Below are positions 25,101 through 35,817 of a stretch of DNA of 64,000 nucleotides, in pieces (position 1 is the stretch's first letter; each line of letters begins with the position of its first letter). Made by a program: the position numbers and the translations under genes. The stretch covers positions 36,098,522 through 36,162,521 of the forward strand of contig NC_089741.1 in assembly GCF_040412425.1 (NCBI RefSeq). The letters are read 5' to 3'. Origin of the DNA: Macrobrachium rosenbergii (taxonomy: Eukaryota; Arthropoda; Malacostraca; Decapoda; Palaemonidae). A model generated the notes under the pieces. That model ran no database searches. It saw nothing but the letters and a program-made list of their open reading frames with translations, and was not told the origin of the DNA.

Positions 25101-28100
25101 ACTAAGGCATCTTTATTGAGTAAACTTTACTTTTATCACTTTTAGCTGTAATGACTTGTGCTCTCATTTACTTCTACTTGGGATTGAAAACTAAAAATTT
25201 TGTTATTTGTTAATTTTTTATTTTCATTGAACTTGTACTTTAAGGTTTTAAACAGTGCATGGTCTCTTTGCTATTTACTCTAATTGCTTCTTTCTTTATG
25301 TAATATAACACATTTGATCTGGTTTTATTCACTTCATTATAAAGTACATAACTGCTTGAGATGGGCATCTGCCTACACATGTATTACCAGATGACTGCTT
25401 TTTTCTTTCTTTTTCGAGAGGGACTGAAGCATTTGGGATGCTTTCTTGGCATGACAGGGCCACTTACAAGTACTAATGGGTTTGTGTGAAAAAACTTTTG
25501 TTTTAAAAATGTACCTTTTTAATTACTCACTGCTACATTACAGTTGTTTGATATAGGGTGTGTACTAAGATATTTTCTTCCTCAGGTATTAGAAGTATAT
25601 CCTTCGGCTGTGTTAACAGTGTCACTTAGTACTACGTCCTGCTTAACACTCCAACCAAAAACCGTGGATGCGGTGAGAATAGAAATTAATTCCTTAAGCC
25701 TTGGAAACACCACAGATGAAGATGTAGATATGAATGTGTATAGCGCCTGGTTATTTCGAAGTAGCAAGACCCAAAGTCAGTCTTTCAGTGGGTTGGAATG
25801 GTTTCCTGTGATGTTTTATACTGGTATGTACCTCTTGTTATTCGTCATCAATGAAAATTGTTTAATATTACAGTACTGATGCATTAACATTCTTAAGTCC
25901 TACAGGGCTGGACCAAATAATTTTTGTAGGAATACAAAAGGTCTCATTTAATTGAGTACAACTCCATATAAATTTTAATAATGAGATAAACTGAAAATTT
26001 TGAAAAATGAGAAAATTTCTTCAAATCAATTTTTTTTTCACTATTGGATATTCATTACTGATTAAAATTGGGCAGTCACGTAGAACGATGCACAGCTCTA
26101 ATTGTTGATCTAAAATCGGGGGATGGGTTTTGTATTATCTATTAAGTGTCTACGGATCAGATGGGCGTGACAGCTCAAAGACAGGCTAAAAATTACTTCA
26201 ATGTGGTACTCCGTTTGGAAGGAGAATCATCGCAAGGTCCGAAAAACTGGCAGTGCTCCCTGTCTTCCCTAATCTCTGCTTCACTGACAAGACTGTAGAT
26301 GTGATGTTCTTGCTTCTGAACACAGTTTTACTACTGTCGTCCTGAGACCAAGGTGTCATCATGTGCATTAAGGCAATGCCTCACCCTCAGAAGGATTCAG
26401 GCTGCCTCAGGTACTAATCCTGAGAGCAATTACATAGATATGTAGAAGAGCATCACAGTTGTAGATGTAAGTATGCTTATTGCAGAGGCCAAAGAGCCAA
26501 AGGCAGTCGATGTCTGTTGGAAGTTATTGTGGAGTGAGGTAGTTGGTGGCTTCAAGGACTTCCTGCAGCTTATGCAGAAGTCAGGATGATTTTAAAATTT
26601 TGAGGGAAGCTGGCAGGGAAAGTTTCTCTTGACACAACAACTATGTTAAGGCATACACTAGGGAGCATGGAGAAACTTATTAATAAGGAACTCAAGGAGC
26701 TTGTGAAATCCTCTACAGTTGGGGAGGATGAGGTAGAAGATTTAGAGGAGGCAGAGCTGATGGTTTGGACACTCAGAAAATTGTAACCAGTTTTTAACAA
26801 GCAATTTTGAAGGATGTGATGTCGCGTACAAGCTATGCTGAGGAATAACCTGCCCACAACTACTGCAACATTTGATATAGCAAAGAAAAAGAATAAAACA
26901 GCCTTGTATGATACTGTTATTAACTAAGGCATCTGTAGTTGTGAAGTATCATTATTACTCTACAAATTGGTAATGCCTACAGTCGGATCCTTGCTCATCC
27001 AATTTCTGTGATTCTCCTGACATCCTATCAAAAAGTCATGTTAGTGTCATGTTACCATCCTTGTCTTCAAGGATCATTAGCATTGTCCTACAAAGGTTAT
27101 CAAGGAGAAGAACAAAGAATTTGGTGAATTTTTGCACACACACACAGATTACATTTTCTCTTTTATTGATTATTATGTATTGTATTTAATTCTGTGTTTA
27201 CAAGTTCTCTTTTTTGTTATTAAATGAAAGTTTTGAATAAAATAAAATGCCACCTTGTTGCCTGTGATATGCACTTTGGACTTCAGTAGTTTATATTTGT
27301 ACAGACTTTGTTTTTTATTACAATATTTCCTAAACTAAGAAGTATAACAACTATAAGTACTATACTGTATTTTCATATTTTCAGAATATAGGTATTATAA
27401 GCAATCTAGAGATGTTTTATATTATTTTACGTAGGAGAATGTGCATAGGTTCTTGTGCGTAATTTCATACAGATTAAAGAATTTAAATTTACATGGATTT
27501 TTAGTTACATAGAGTATCATGGGATCAGTTCCTGCATAAGCCAAGGATGGGCTTCTTTTATGCATGTAGTGTATAGGCAAAAACAATTTGTTTTTGCCAT
27601 CCATAGAAGAGACAAGATCTTGAATTGATAATCTGCTTTTAAATGTTATTAGCAATATTAATAAAATTTTAGCATGGAATAGCTAATATAGAAGTGAAAT
27701 TTATTTGTTATAGAATTATAGTTCAAATATTTAAATATAAAGTCATCTTAAGTCTATATTATGTAGAAGGTATTCAGTTTTTATGAATTAGAGGTGTTTC
27801 AGGAAGAGAAGTCATTCACCATGTGGTTATGAACTGGCTCCAGGGGTCCTTTGGGTGCTACGTTAGCAGATACGGTATCCGACAGAACGACCTGATGTGG
27901 ATAGCTGGAGTTTGGAGCGGAAGATTATGTCCCCTTCCTTCTCATCAAAGCAGGAAACGTAAGTAATTGTTGGTGAAATGTTTCAAAGTCTTGAAGTGCT
28001 GTGCAACATAGCTAAACAATCTGGGATTTACGTATACTGTATCTTGGTTGACCCTGCTGTAACAAAATTGTGTTATTTTTTACTGTTTTAAGAGGCTAAT

Positions 28101-31100
28101 GTAATGACCACATAGTTTTTGGTAAAAATTTAAGCAAATGATACCATCCCTCTTTCATCTTAGAAGGAATCAGATACATTTTTCCTCTCATAACACCATC
28201 CACGAGGCCACTTTCCTGGCTATATTTTTTTTCTTTTGCCAACTTTCCTGTTGCCTCCTGTACAGTAAATGTCCATGTGTCCTCTGGCTAGTATTTAGCC
28301 TAAATTTCATATTCCATTTAAACCCATTTTCCTACTTTACCTACAATTTTTTCAAATGTTTATTATGCTTAGTTTTACTAAGCTTGTTTTACCTACTTTC
28401 CCCCTGGATTCTTTGACTTCACAAAGGCTGCTGTGCATTGATGGTCATTTGTCTTAAGAACTTATTTTTAATTATAACCTGTCATATACCACTTTTATCT
28501 TTCTGTAAGGCATCAGCCTCTACCTTATCTGTAAAATTTACTTATTTATTTATGTAGTCTATTTCATTTTATCACACATGGGCATTCTGTTTTGTGGTAG
28601 CTGCTTTAAAAGTGTAATATTTATTTATATACCTATTCAGTTTCCTTTATCACACATGGACATTGTTTTGTGATAAGTTACTTTGCAAGTTAATATTTAT
28701 GTTTATTCTATGGGACTGTTGCTCATTTTGCTGTCTAGTGCACAAACATTTTTTACTTTTAAGTTCCAACACAGGTGCATGTGTACAAGTGTGGTTTGCA
28801 TACTGTGAAATTTTGAAGGCGTGTTACAAGTTTTTATAACATAATATATTTTTTTAGATCTGATGGTAGATTTCGTGTACCATATCCACCCACCTTTCGG
28901 AACGGACGCTTTACCGGATCCCAATCACAAAGGGAAGCCCAGAATAGCAGTGAGCATTAGTTTGAAGGATATACAACATGTGTGGACCAAGTAAGTAACA
29001 GTATTGCAGTTAGGGTGGTATTCTTGACGCATATTAGAAGCTGTAGTGATGGCCTTGACTGAAAAATTGTTATTTGGGATGAAGCATACATACTGTTAAA
29101 GTTAGCTTATATCTCAGCACCGATAGGCAAGGAGATATAAGCTGACTTTAACAATAGGTATTTATCCAATAATAAATTTTACTATGAAAATGCTTATTTA
29201 AGTTTTGTGGAAATGGATAAATTGATTAATATATTTAAACCCCACTTGATATAAAGATGGTTTTTCATGAGAGTTCAACCCTTTACTTTTAATATTGCCT
29301 TCTCAGAATGTAGTGAGCGTTGTTTCTGAGCTGTACTATTTTCCATTATTATATGAGAGTGTTAGCTTTCAATTTAGGTACAGTATTGCAATTTTTGAAG
29401 AACATGATTTTCTGGTGGAAACTGGTTGTTCTCAGAACAAACTTGATCTCACCTTCTTTTATGTCTTGCTGATGTCTGGTCATTATCTCTAAGTAGTTTG
29501 AAATACCATTTTTATGTTCCCTGTGAGTCCTTCCTACCTAAGTGTTCAGCTACTTCAATTTTACCTTGTTTATGTTTGTGTTAATGTAAGAACAGTTCCT
29601 ATTGGCAAACTCTATGAGAATCTTGAAACATGACTCGGTGGTCTTGTTAAACTGGCATTTGACAATTTCTGGCCTAGGGCTCTGTTAGCCAAATTTCCTC
29701 CTTATGCATTCCCTCAGTAAACTTATTTCTTATACTTTATCCTTTAATAGTCAATTCCAGGTCCTTCGAGAATAAGTTTTCTGGTATCATACTTTTTTTA
29801 TTCTCTTCCATCCAGCAGTTTAGTTTTTTATGAAAATGTAATTGAGCCTCTTATATCTAGGATCATTTGGGATTTAGGTTATTTTAAATTTGTCTTGAAG
29901 AGTTCATATTAAAATTTATATCTTTGTATTTGTAAGGTGTATTTTTTGTTCCCTTTTTTTTTATCTTATTTACTAAAATATTGTGTTGTACTTATTTGAG
30001 CCTGTTTAGAACATTGCTGTGATATTTGGGATACTTAATTTTTTGTTGCTCTCAATCCCTTTCTCTTTAGTACAAGGTAGCTCCTTTGCATCTTTTCTAT
30101 ACAAATTTTTTCGCTGTTCCGTAGAACTCAAAGAAGTGAGTTCCTCTTCCTGTCATGCAAACCAGGCCTCAGAAAAATGGTAAATCAAAGGCTGATAGCT
30201 TCATGGCATGTTATAAACCTCTCAGAAGTGTGTTGGTAATTTTGGGACCCTTGCATTGTAGGCATACTGCTCAATTCACTTTCAGTTTGGCATCAGTCAA
30301 ACATGTAACAGGTCCAAGTTGTCTTTCTCTTGAGTGTCTAGCTACGTAGCTGTCAGTTAGTTGACCTGAATAGTGATTTTCTATATGAAAAGTAGTATGA
30401 GCCAAGAATTTTCAAATAATTTGGCTCTTATGGTATATCTCAGACAGGGATCAAGCTGTCAGTGCACCTTGTGTGGTGTGCTGTAGGCGTTACTAAAGGG
30501 TGTTGACAGCATCCCTTCAGCCCCTAGGTGCACGCACTTTTTAGTCTTTCATCACTTTACTTCCATCACCCTTTACTTTCTTTAATCTTGCTGTTCAAGC
30601 TTTATAAATGTGGAGTTTTCACCCACTTACACCTTGAAATCCTTGTACTTAATGGCCTTTCTTTTCTAGATCCCTTTATCTTGCTGTCTGAAATCTTAAG
30701 ATATAAACGTTGGCTTTACATAAGAGTTTCCATGTTCATGCTCTCCAAATTTCACGTTTTCTCCGTTATTATTGGTATAGGATAGTTTAACCTCACCAGC
30801 CAATCAAAAGATAGCTCTCGTAGGTTGTAAGTACTGATGATGTCACATTGAGAGGATGGTCTATGGTCACACATGAAACAAGGCTTTATAAGGGATAGTT
30901 CATATCGTATGGAACAGAGTTTCCTTTAAAAAAGGTTTATTCATTATTTAGCTAATTTATGATTACAGTATTGTGCTTGAATTTGAATTTTCACATACAT
31001 AGACATAGATGTTTATCAAATTATGGGGTCATTTCAGCATTGTGGACAGTAGCTCTGACCAAATGAAAGAAGAAGATTTGACTGAGTATTTCTCCACAAT

Positions 31101-34038
31101 CAACTCCTTTGCTGAAAGATTAACTCAGATACCCATGTACCTTCTCCAGTTATATCGACTCCAAACTCCATGCATAAATTTAAGTGCTGATGGGAAAGTA
31201 AGTTGGTTCCTGAAGTATATTTTTCATGTTATTCAGTAATCAAAAGCATGCAATTTTAACTCTGAATTTCAAAAACACTGCCATAATTTTGCTTTAGAAT
31301 ATGAAATCATCTGATGATAAATTACTGTGCATTTGTTTCTGGTGTGCAGTTTCAAGCAGCTTATAAAAATGTTTGTTTTACAAACCATTACTTACAATAG
31401 CTCCAAATTCATAGTCAGTGTATTTCTGCAGACACTCCAGTCTGTGTTAAAAAATTGGCAGTGGGTAGGTAAGTGTGCGTGTGTGCCTACTTATACTTCA
31501 CTCAGGAGTAGCTTATTTCTTTGTTCAGAATGTCACCGATTCAGTGCACCATTCAGCCTATGTTAATGCAATAAGTTTGTAATGAAATAAATATAATTTT
31601 TTAAAAACTACATATATTTTTCATAACATTTAACTGAAGTAATACTCTCCAAAATGCCTCTTCTCAATCACGGCTGGATCAGACTTCTTAAAGAGTGATT
31701 CAGCTGACTTGACATGCCATTTTGCAAGAGAACCTTGATAAGGTTTTTGAGTGCAGAGTAATTCAAATAGATTTTAGTGTTGCTTTCGATTAGTAAATCA
31801 CAAGGCACTTAATTATGAACTCCAGAATCTTTTAGTGGGTGGATGTGTTTTAGGTTACGGCAAGATTTCCTTATAGTTAGGCATCAGCGAGTTGCTGTGA
31901 TGGTATCTTTAGCGAACCAAGACTGTTATGTCTGGAGTTCCACAGGGTAGAGGTCTTGGTCCACTGTTATTTTTAGTGTATACAAGTGATGTGGTTGTTG
32001 GTCTGGAAAACAAGATTGTTCAGTATGGCGATGATGCAACACTTGTGGGTGTAGTAGTCACCACTTATGAGAAATGAAGCTGCCCACAGCCTCAACTGGG
32101 ACATGGACTGAATCAGTGAATGGTGTAGTCAGTTGGGTATGAGGCTGAACTCCAGTAAAACGAAAACACCATTGATTAGCAGATCTCATATAAGGTTTCC
32201 ACCCCATCCTCCCCTTCAGGTAGATGGTACTTTGCTGAATGTGTCTGAAGCTTTAACTGTTCTAGTTGTAACTTTTGACTCACATCTTATGTTTGAAAAA
32301 CATCTGATGAAAGTTTCAGTAAATGCTGCATGAAAGTTAGGTATTGTTTGTAAGGCCTAATATATTTATAACTGATAAAATCAGTGCAACCTGTTTTAGG
32401 TCATTTGTGCTTCCTTGAATAGAATAATGTTCTCTGGTGTGGATGTCTGCTTCTGCCAGAGATTTGTCTCTTTAGATAGAGTAGTTTGTGGTGGTTGGTT
32501 TCTGTTTCAAATATTAGCAGTTATGACTTGGACCATCAACGGATGGTCTCTTGTTTGTCAATTTTTCATAAGTAGTATTTTAACAGAGATCGTTCACAGT
32601 TGATCCCTGATCCCCTCTTCCTGCCGAGAGCAACCAGATTTGCTGAATAGCAGCACAAATATGCAGTAAATGTGCCTTGTTGTCAAACTTCTCAGTTCCA
32701 GAGGTCCTTTATTCCTCGCACCGTTGGATTGTGGAACAGTCTCCCTGAGAGTGTTATGCAATTGGAACTTCAGAAGTTCAAGCGAAGATGAAGTGTACTA
32801 CTACCCTAATGCTATTCTCCTTGCTTTTTAATACATTTTTATATATTTATTTATTTTATCTTTTTAATAAGTGAGATCTCTTCTTTCTGTATATTTCCCT
32901 GTATCTTCTCTGACTTCCTAATGAGCACCATATTCTTTTTGAAAGCTTGACTTTGAAATCAATGGCTGCAGTGGACTTGTTCCGTCTGAATAGGGTTCAT
33001 CTTCTGAAGCTTGAATTTCGGTCAATGGTCACTGTGGGTTTGTATTAAAAGAATTAATTTAGTTTTTAAAAATTATGTTATTGTTGTATACTCTGTTGCT
33101 GTAAACCTTACTCAGTCATCACAATGCATATCCAAGTCCAATTGCTCCCAGAGGTACTTTCCACTCCTTGACAAAGTTAATTTTCAAAATATTTCCCCCT
33201 TTTTTCTTGTCTGATACAATAATTGTGAACTCTTGATATATCCTTGTATTCTGCATACTGTGGTGCTTTGAGATTATTAAATGCATTTATAGAAAATGTG
33301 TATCAAAATTTAACAACATTTTTGCTTTTTAAGGTGCGAGTCCCATGCAGTAGAAGTGTAAAAATTATCGTGAATCACTTGATTGACATTTTTCTTCAGA
33401 TTTTAGATATTGATAACGATGATGAAAGTACAAAAGAGGTAAGTGGAATAACTTGCTTTGTGTTTCCAGATTTAGGTGTATGCACAGCATTGGTATATAA
33501 AACATTTTTTCATTTCATTCACTTGTGGGTCTACATTGTTTGCAGATGTCTCCTTGATAAGATATGGAATGCTGTAATTGCATTTTTATATTTTTCATGA
33601 GTTTGTGAGATATATATAGGAATGCATGAATTGTGGGTATTGTTGGGTGACATATTCTATTACTGTACTGCCAAGTTACATAGTTGACTAGTTTATTTGC
33701 CTTGACACCATTTTGTTATATCAAATCAGTCAACAACAGCTTATACAAAACTAGTAAGGAGTCCTGCACATGAAGGATCCCATCTATAAATATGACATAA
33801 AGGAACCATTAAAGTAAAAAATGACTTTTTACGTTACATATGCTGTAGAAGCATTAAAAATATATTTGTTCACAGTTTACAGCTTTATAATGCAATGATT
33901 GAGTCATCAAATTTTAGGATTGGACTCAATGCAAATATAGCCACAGATATAAAAATGAAATGTGTATGTGTATATTTCTTTCAGACATCTGATGTCAATG
34001 GGGAGCTCTCTGTATCAGTGAATAACAACAGCATTTGA
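20679..34038 (+). CDS. CENPL: Centromere protein L homologue (complete, 10 coding exons)
   Basis: CENP-L is a subunit of the constitutive centromere-associated network (CCAN). It dimerises with CENP-N and helps link CENP-A chromatin to the inner kinetochore. Ten coding exons join in frame to 1452 bases (483 residues plus stop): 20679-20852, 21629-21678, 23677-23951, 24173-24279, 25586-25823, 27803-27958, 28858-28990, 31038-31197, 33334-33438, 33985-34038. All junctions are GT..AG and phase-compatible. By eye, MNWLQGSFGCYVSRYG matches human GTWFQKTFDCYFSPLA. DLMWIAGVWSGR matches LSWMAAMWTAC, IAVSISLKDIQHVW matches LDISFAIHPEDAKALW, and LQTPCINLSADGKVRV matches the human STSVASAHTDGKIKI region near the C-terminus. 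Human CENP-L is about 344 residues; the extra length is mainly a basic Ser/Lys-rich N-terminus and a six-fold Thr-Pro octad array at residues 92-139. The start is the first ATG after a plausible acceptor. Confidence 0.85.
21629..21678 (+). CDS. CENPL: CENP-L coding exon 2
   Basis: Fifty-base exon coding VTPEMDSSLSSPRSSE plus two bases of an Arg codon. Acceptor TTTCAG|GTAACT, donor GAAAG|GTATGT. Placement rests on clean splice sites and phase match with its neighbours. Confidence 0.72.
21771..22115. mobile_element. pogo/Tigger-type MITE, copy 1 (CENP-L intron 2)
   Basis: A 345-bp non-coding element. Terminal inverted repeats are CAGGCGGTCCCCGGTTTACGA at the left and, as reverse complement, CAGGCAGTCCCCGGTTTACGA at the right (one mismatch in 21). 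It sits inside a TA tract, so TA target duplications are compatible but unprovable. Ends starting CAG and TA targeting are typical of pogo/Tigger DNA transposons. The interior has many TCGTA/TACGA motifs and no open frame. Confidence 0.8.
22116..22193. repeat. (TA)n microsatellite
   Basis: About 78 bases of TA immediately abutting the MITE at 21771-22115. Confidence 0.96.
22659..23012. mobile_element. pogo/Tigger-type MITE, second family (CENP-L intron 2)
   Basis: A 354-bp non-coding element with inverted ends. The left reads CAGTAAACCCCCGTATTCG and the right, reverse-complemented, CAGTTAACCCCCCGTATTCG. Internal motifs (TCCACGAATA, GTGAATACTTAAAA) resemble the repeated GAATA boxes of Tigger-derived MITEs. 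No transposase is encoded. Confidence 0.75.
23253..23445. mobile_element. pogo/Tigger-type MITE, copy 2 of first family (CENP-L intron 2)
   Basis: A 193-bp element beginning CAGGCAGTCCCCGGGCTACG and ending TCGTAAACCAGGAACTGCCTG. The ends and an internal AAATATGGCTCCAAAGCGGCAGAATGG-like segment are shared in part, rearranged, with the element at 21771-22115. It is shorter and probably internally deleted. Confidence 0.72.
23677..23951 (+). CDS. CENPL: CENP-L coding exon 3, with Thr-Pro octad array
   Basis: Begins RYNFRNITPPSYKL, then carries six consecutive 8-residue repeats of the form (R/K/Y)TP plus five residues, at nucleotides 23726-23869. It ends in the first conserved CENP-L block (AAFKLHREEAVTWKEHLK). 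The donor AAAT|GTGAGC is used rather than reading on to the nearby in-frame TAG. Confidence 0.82.
23726..23869 (+). repeat. Coding 24-bp minisatellite (6 units) in CENP-L
   Basis: Six 24-bp units encode YTPARTPL, RTPAGMLQ, RTPAGMLQ, KTPARKLG, RTPMATPF and RTPRIRPL. Units 2 and 3 are identical in protein and nearly identical in DNA, which points to recent duplication. The outer units have drifted but keep the TP dipeptide. Confidence 0.9.
24173..24279 (+). CDS. CENPL: CENP-L coding exon 4
   Basis: Encodes LTSRIHKLCYLSSMSNFRYG and a following KLLRKKYENFLKNK helix. It aligns with the human LYSLTPLYKFSYSNLKEYS region. A long T tract then CAG forms the acceptor and AATAAG|GTAAGT the donor. Confidence 0.82.
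25586..25823 (+). CDS. CENPL: CENP-L coding exon 5
   Basis: Encodes VLEVYPSAVLTVSLSTTSC through SGLEWFPVMFYT. This is the part of the family fold before the conserved tryptophan-rich block. Acceptor CCTCAG|GTATTA, donor ATACTG|GTATGT, phase 1 out. Confidence 0.82.
26080..26900 (+). pseudogene. Tigger/pogo-like transposase fossil (CENP-L intron 5)
   Basis: The plus-strand frame contains VDVMFLLLNTVLLLSS, an in-frame TGA, then DQGVIMCIKA at about 26346-26375. This corresponds to the LPPNTTSxxQPMDQGVI signature of pogo/Tigger DDE transposases. Further on, VSMLIAEAKEPKAVDVCW and LLWSEVVGGFKDF match the IAEAWxxVxxxTLxxxWxKLWPDxVxDF block of Tigger proteins. Several stops and frameshifts show it is dead. 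It lies in the same gene as three MITEs with Tigger-like ends, although those belong to a separate set of insertions. Confidence 0.7.
27803..27958 (+). CDS. CENPL: CENP-L coding exon 6 (most conserved block)
   Basis: Encodes REVIHHVVMNWLQGSFGCYV and NDLMWIAGVWSGRLCPLPS, the strongest match to human CENP-L. The intervening IRQN matches no special motif. Acceptor TTTCAG|GAAGAG, donor GAAAC|GTAAGT. Confidence 0.87.
28858..28990 (+). CDS. CENPL: CENP-L coding exon 7
   Basis: Encodes HLMVDFVYHIHPP and GKPRIAVSISLKDIQHVWT, corresponding to the TTEFLWSVPCSPQSLDISF and HPEDAKALW region of the human protein. Acceptor TTTTTAG|ATCTG, donor ACCAA|GTAAGT. Confidence 0.85.
29091..29156 (+). repeat. Hairpin-forming inverted repeat in CENP-L intron 7
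   Basis: TTAAAGTTAGCTTATATCTC (29096-29115) pairs with GAGATATAAGCTGACTTTAA (29132-29151) with one mismatch. A few more pairs extend outwards, and the loop is 16 bases. The ~65-base fold is of microRNA-precursor size, but a small MITE is equally possible. Confidence 0.6.
30453..30620 (+). mobile_element. Dispersed SINE-like repeat, 5' half (CENP-L intron 7)
   Basis: GTCAGTGCACC, GCTGTAGGCGTTACT, AGCATCCCTTC and AGCCCCTAGGTGCA match, in order, the first ~170 bases of the fuller copy at 48253-48552. It diverges and stops after that. Confidence 0.65.
31038..31197 (+). CDS. CENPL: CENP-L coding exon 8
   Basis: Encodes IVDSSSDQMKEEDLTEYF, then a helix, then LYRLQTPCINLSADGK. The final block aligns with the C-terminal strand of human CENP-L, thought to lie in the CENP-N-binding half. 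Acceptor TTTCAG|CATTG, donor GGGAAA|GTAAGT. Confidence 0.85.
31674..32790 (+). pseudogene. Non-LTR retrotransposon reverse-transcriptase fossil (CENP-L intron 8)
   Basis: Conserved polymerase blocks are readable across several frames. SGVPQGRGLGPLLFLVYTSD at 31931 corresponds to the SGVPQGSxLGPLLF block. IVQYGDDATLVGV at ~32015 corresponds to the YADD catalytic box with Ala changed to Gly, and a C-terminal TVGLWNSLPESVMQLELQKF is at 32725-32780. Stops and frameshifts separate the blocks, so the element is inactive. It is a Jockey/CR1-like non-LTR element at superfamily level; the exact clade was not resolved. It is followed by a 3' UTR shared with copies at 52.9 and 63.7 kb. Confidence 0.82.
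32791..33012 (+). mobile_element. 3' UTR of the non-LTR element fossil
   Basis: AAGTGAGATCTCTTCTTTCTG, GACTTCCTAATGAGCACC, and GGACTTGTTCCGTCTGAATAGG then TTCATCTTCTGAA match the 3' ends at 52.95-53.20 and 63.71-63.95 kb. Here it lacks the long TAA tail. Confidence 0.75.
33334..33438 (+). CDS. CENPL: CENP-L coding exon 9
   Basis: Encodes VRVPCSRSVKIIVNHLIDIF, matching human IKILCHKYLIGVLAYLTELA, followed by an acidic ILDIDNDDESTKE tail. Acceptor TTTTTAAG|GTGCGA, donor AAAGAG|GTAAGT. Confidence 0.84.
33985..34038 (+). CDS. CENPL: CENP-L coding exon 10 and stop
   Basis: Encodes TSDVNGELSVSVNNNSI then TGA. The acceptor is TTCTTTCAG|ACATCT. This short tail goes beyond the end of human CENP-L and could vary with alternative 3' splicing. 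No canonical AATAAA was found close downstream. Confidence 0.72.
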   Translation, partial: TSDVNGELSVSVNNNSI

Positions 34039-35589
34039 ATCCTGAAAATATAGTTCTTATGTATAACAGGGCATAATTTATTTTTTAACCTTCTCTTTGT
34101 GTACATATACATCTGTCTTGATGTTCTAATTCCTGTATGACACTATGTTTGCCGATTCTGGAAATGGTGGATGGGGGCTGCATAATTTTAATTTTAGCTC
34201 AGAAATTTATGCAGGTATTTCAAAATACATTCCATTCTGTTTATTACTTTGTTAACTTGGATTTCATGTAGACATTTTAGCTTTGATTTTGTTTATTTTT
34301 TTACTGTCATTTTATTTCTTTTTTCCATTCAGGTCAGCTATACTTTTATATCAGTTTGAATATGACCACAGTATCTATAGGTCTTTGTTTTTTCTTGGGT
34401 ATTTAAAGCCAAGTTAGTTTTTTTATGCTTCTTGCCCTGTCTTTTATTTCCAAAAGAGATCTGTTAGTGTTGTTAGGATAATTGCTTGCAGTCTTTTATA
34501 GAATCTTTTTAATTGATCTGCCTCATAGGCGTGATATGTATAAGTTTGTAGTCTTTTATAACATTTATTCCATTAAAAGCTAAAAGCAAATTGAAGCAAT
34601 TGTGTTGGTCTGGGAATTCCTTTTCAGTATGCCTGAACTGGCACAGTTCATGATTTTATTTGTACTGACCATAGACGTTAGCTGGCATAATTGTAAAAAG
34701 ATTTGACCAGTGGTGCAAAATCTTTTATCATCTCTGTTTTATCTGTTGGAAGTTGCATTATTAATTGTTGAAAGGGTGTCTTCTATTTTTTTTTATACAA
34801 TTTTTTTTTTGTACATATCTTTGTTTCAAAATGTACAATTACTGTTTTCTTCTGTACTTTATTTAAGTGTTCGTCTTGTAATTGTTAATTCTGTCGATGC
34901 TGTCATATTGTTCTTGTATCATTTTACTCATTTTTTATTGTCATGTATGTTATGTGTGTCCAACATGTTCATTGTGTTCAGAGTCATAGATTTAATGTCT
35001 CTCTGACATGTCTTCCGAATCACAGATTTTATGTCTAACATGTGTTCAAAATCATAGATGTTATGTTTGTCTAAAATGTCAGTTGTCTTCAGAATCATAT
35101 ATTTTGTCTAACATCATACTTGTGTTTAGAGACCTGGACTTTATGCCGTATTAGTAGTGCTTATTTTAGAGGACTGACTAGGTTTCAGACCCCTTGCCAT
35201 ATTTTTGAGCAGAGGTGCTGCTTGTTTATCTTGAAAGACCTACTGCTTCTGTGATTCTGTATAATCATATTTTCTTATATCAGCCTTTCTAAACTTTGTG
35301 TTCTAGTGTCAGTGTCTATTACCTTCTTTTTAGGTGTTTTTCTATATGACTTTATTCATCACATTCTTTATGTAGTGTTTAGTCATCTTTCAGCTGAGTC
35401 TTTAGTCTTTTCTAAGCTCCAAGTGTCAGACCACTTGGGCAGGGCACAGAATAGTTGCCAACTAAAGGTACTGTTCTTGAGTTTTTACAAGAAAACATTT
35501 CTATGGGGAATGTACTGGTTCCAGTCACTGTCTACCCAGTGGGTTTGCAGCGATTTTGGTGCTCTAGTTCAACATAGTGACCTGGTAGT

Positions 35590-35660
35590 TGTGATAGTAG
35601 ATAACTCGGTCAATTGATGCCCTAATGAGAGTGGGTTCAAATCCAGTTTCTTTTATTTCC
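35590..35660 (+). mobile_element. tRNA-like SINE fragment
   Basis: The stretch ends GAGTGGGTTCAAATCCAGTT, with a near-perfect B-box (GGTTCAAATCC), preceded by GTGATAGTAGATAACTCGG. It resembles the head of a tRNA-derived SINE. The A-box and acceptor stem are too degraded to call a functional tRNA. Confidence 0.4.
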
Positions 35661-35817
35661 CATTTCATATTTCTTGTTTGGCAGTGTACAGCATATCCAA
35701 ACACAAAAAAATTGAGATGTTCACTTGTTAGTTATGGCTATTCTGGTCATGAATTTCTATGAATATAATCTTGACACTTTGTACTGTTGAATAGCAGTTT
35801 TTATTTCTCTAAAGGAA

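Noticed and set aside
31931..32060. Active reverse transcriptase gene
   Set aside because: Multiple stops and frameshifts separate the conserved blocks and the catalytic box is altered.
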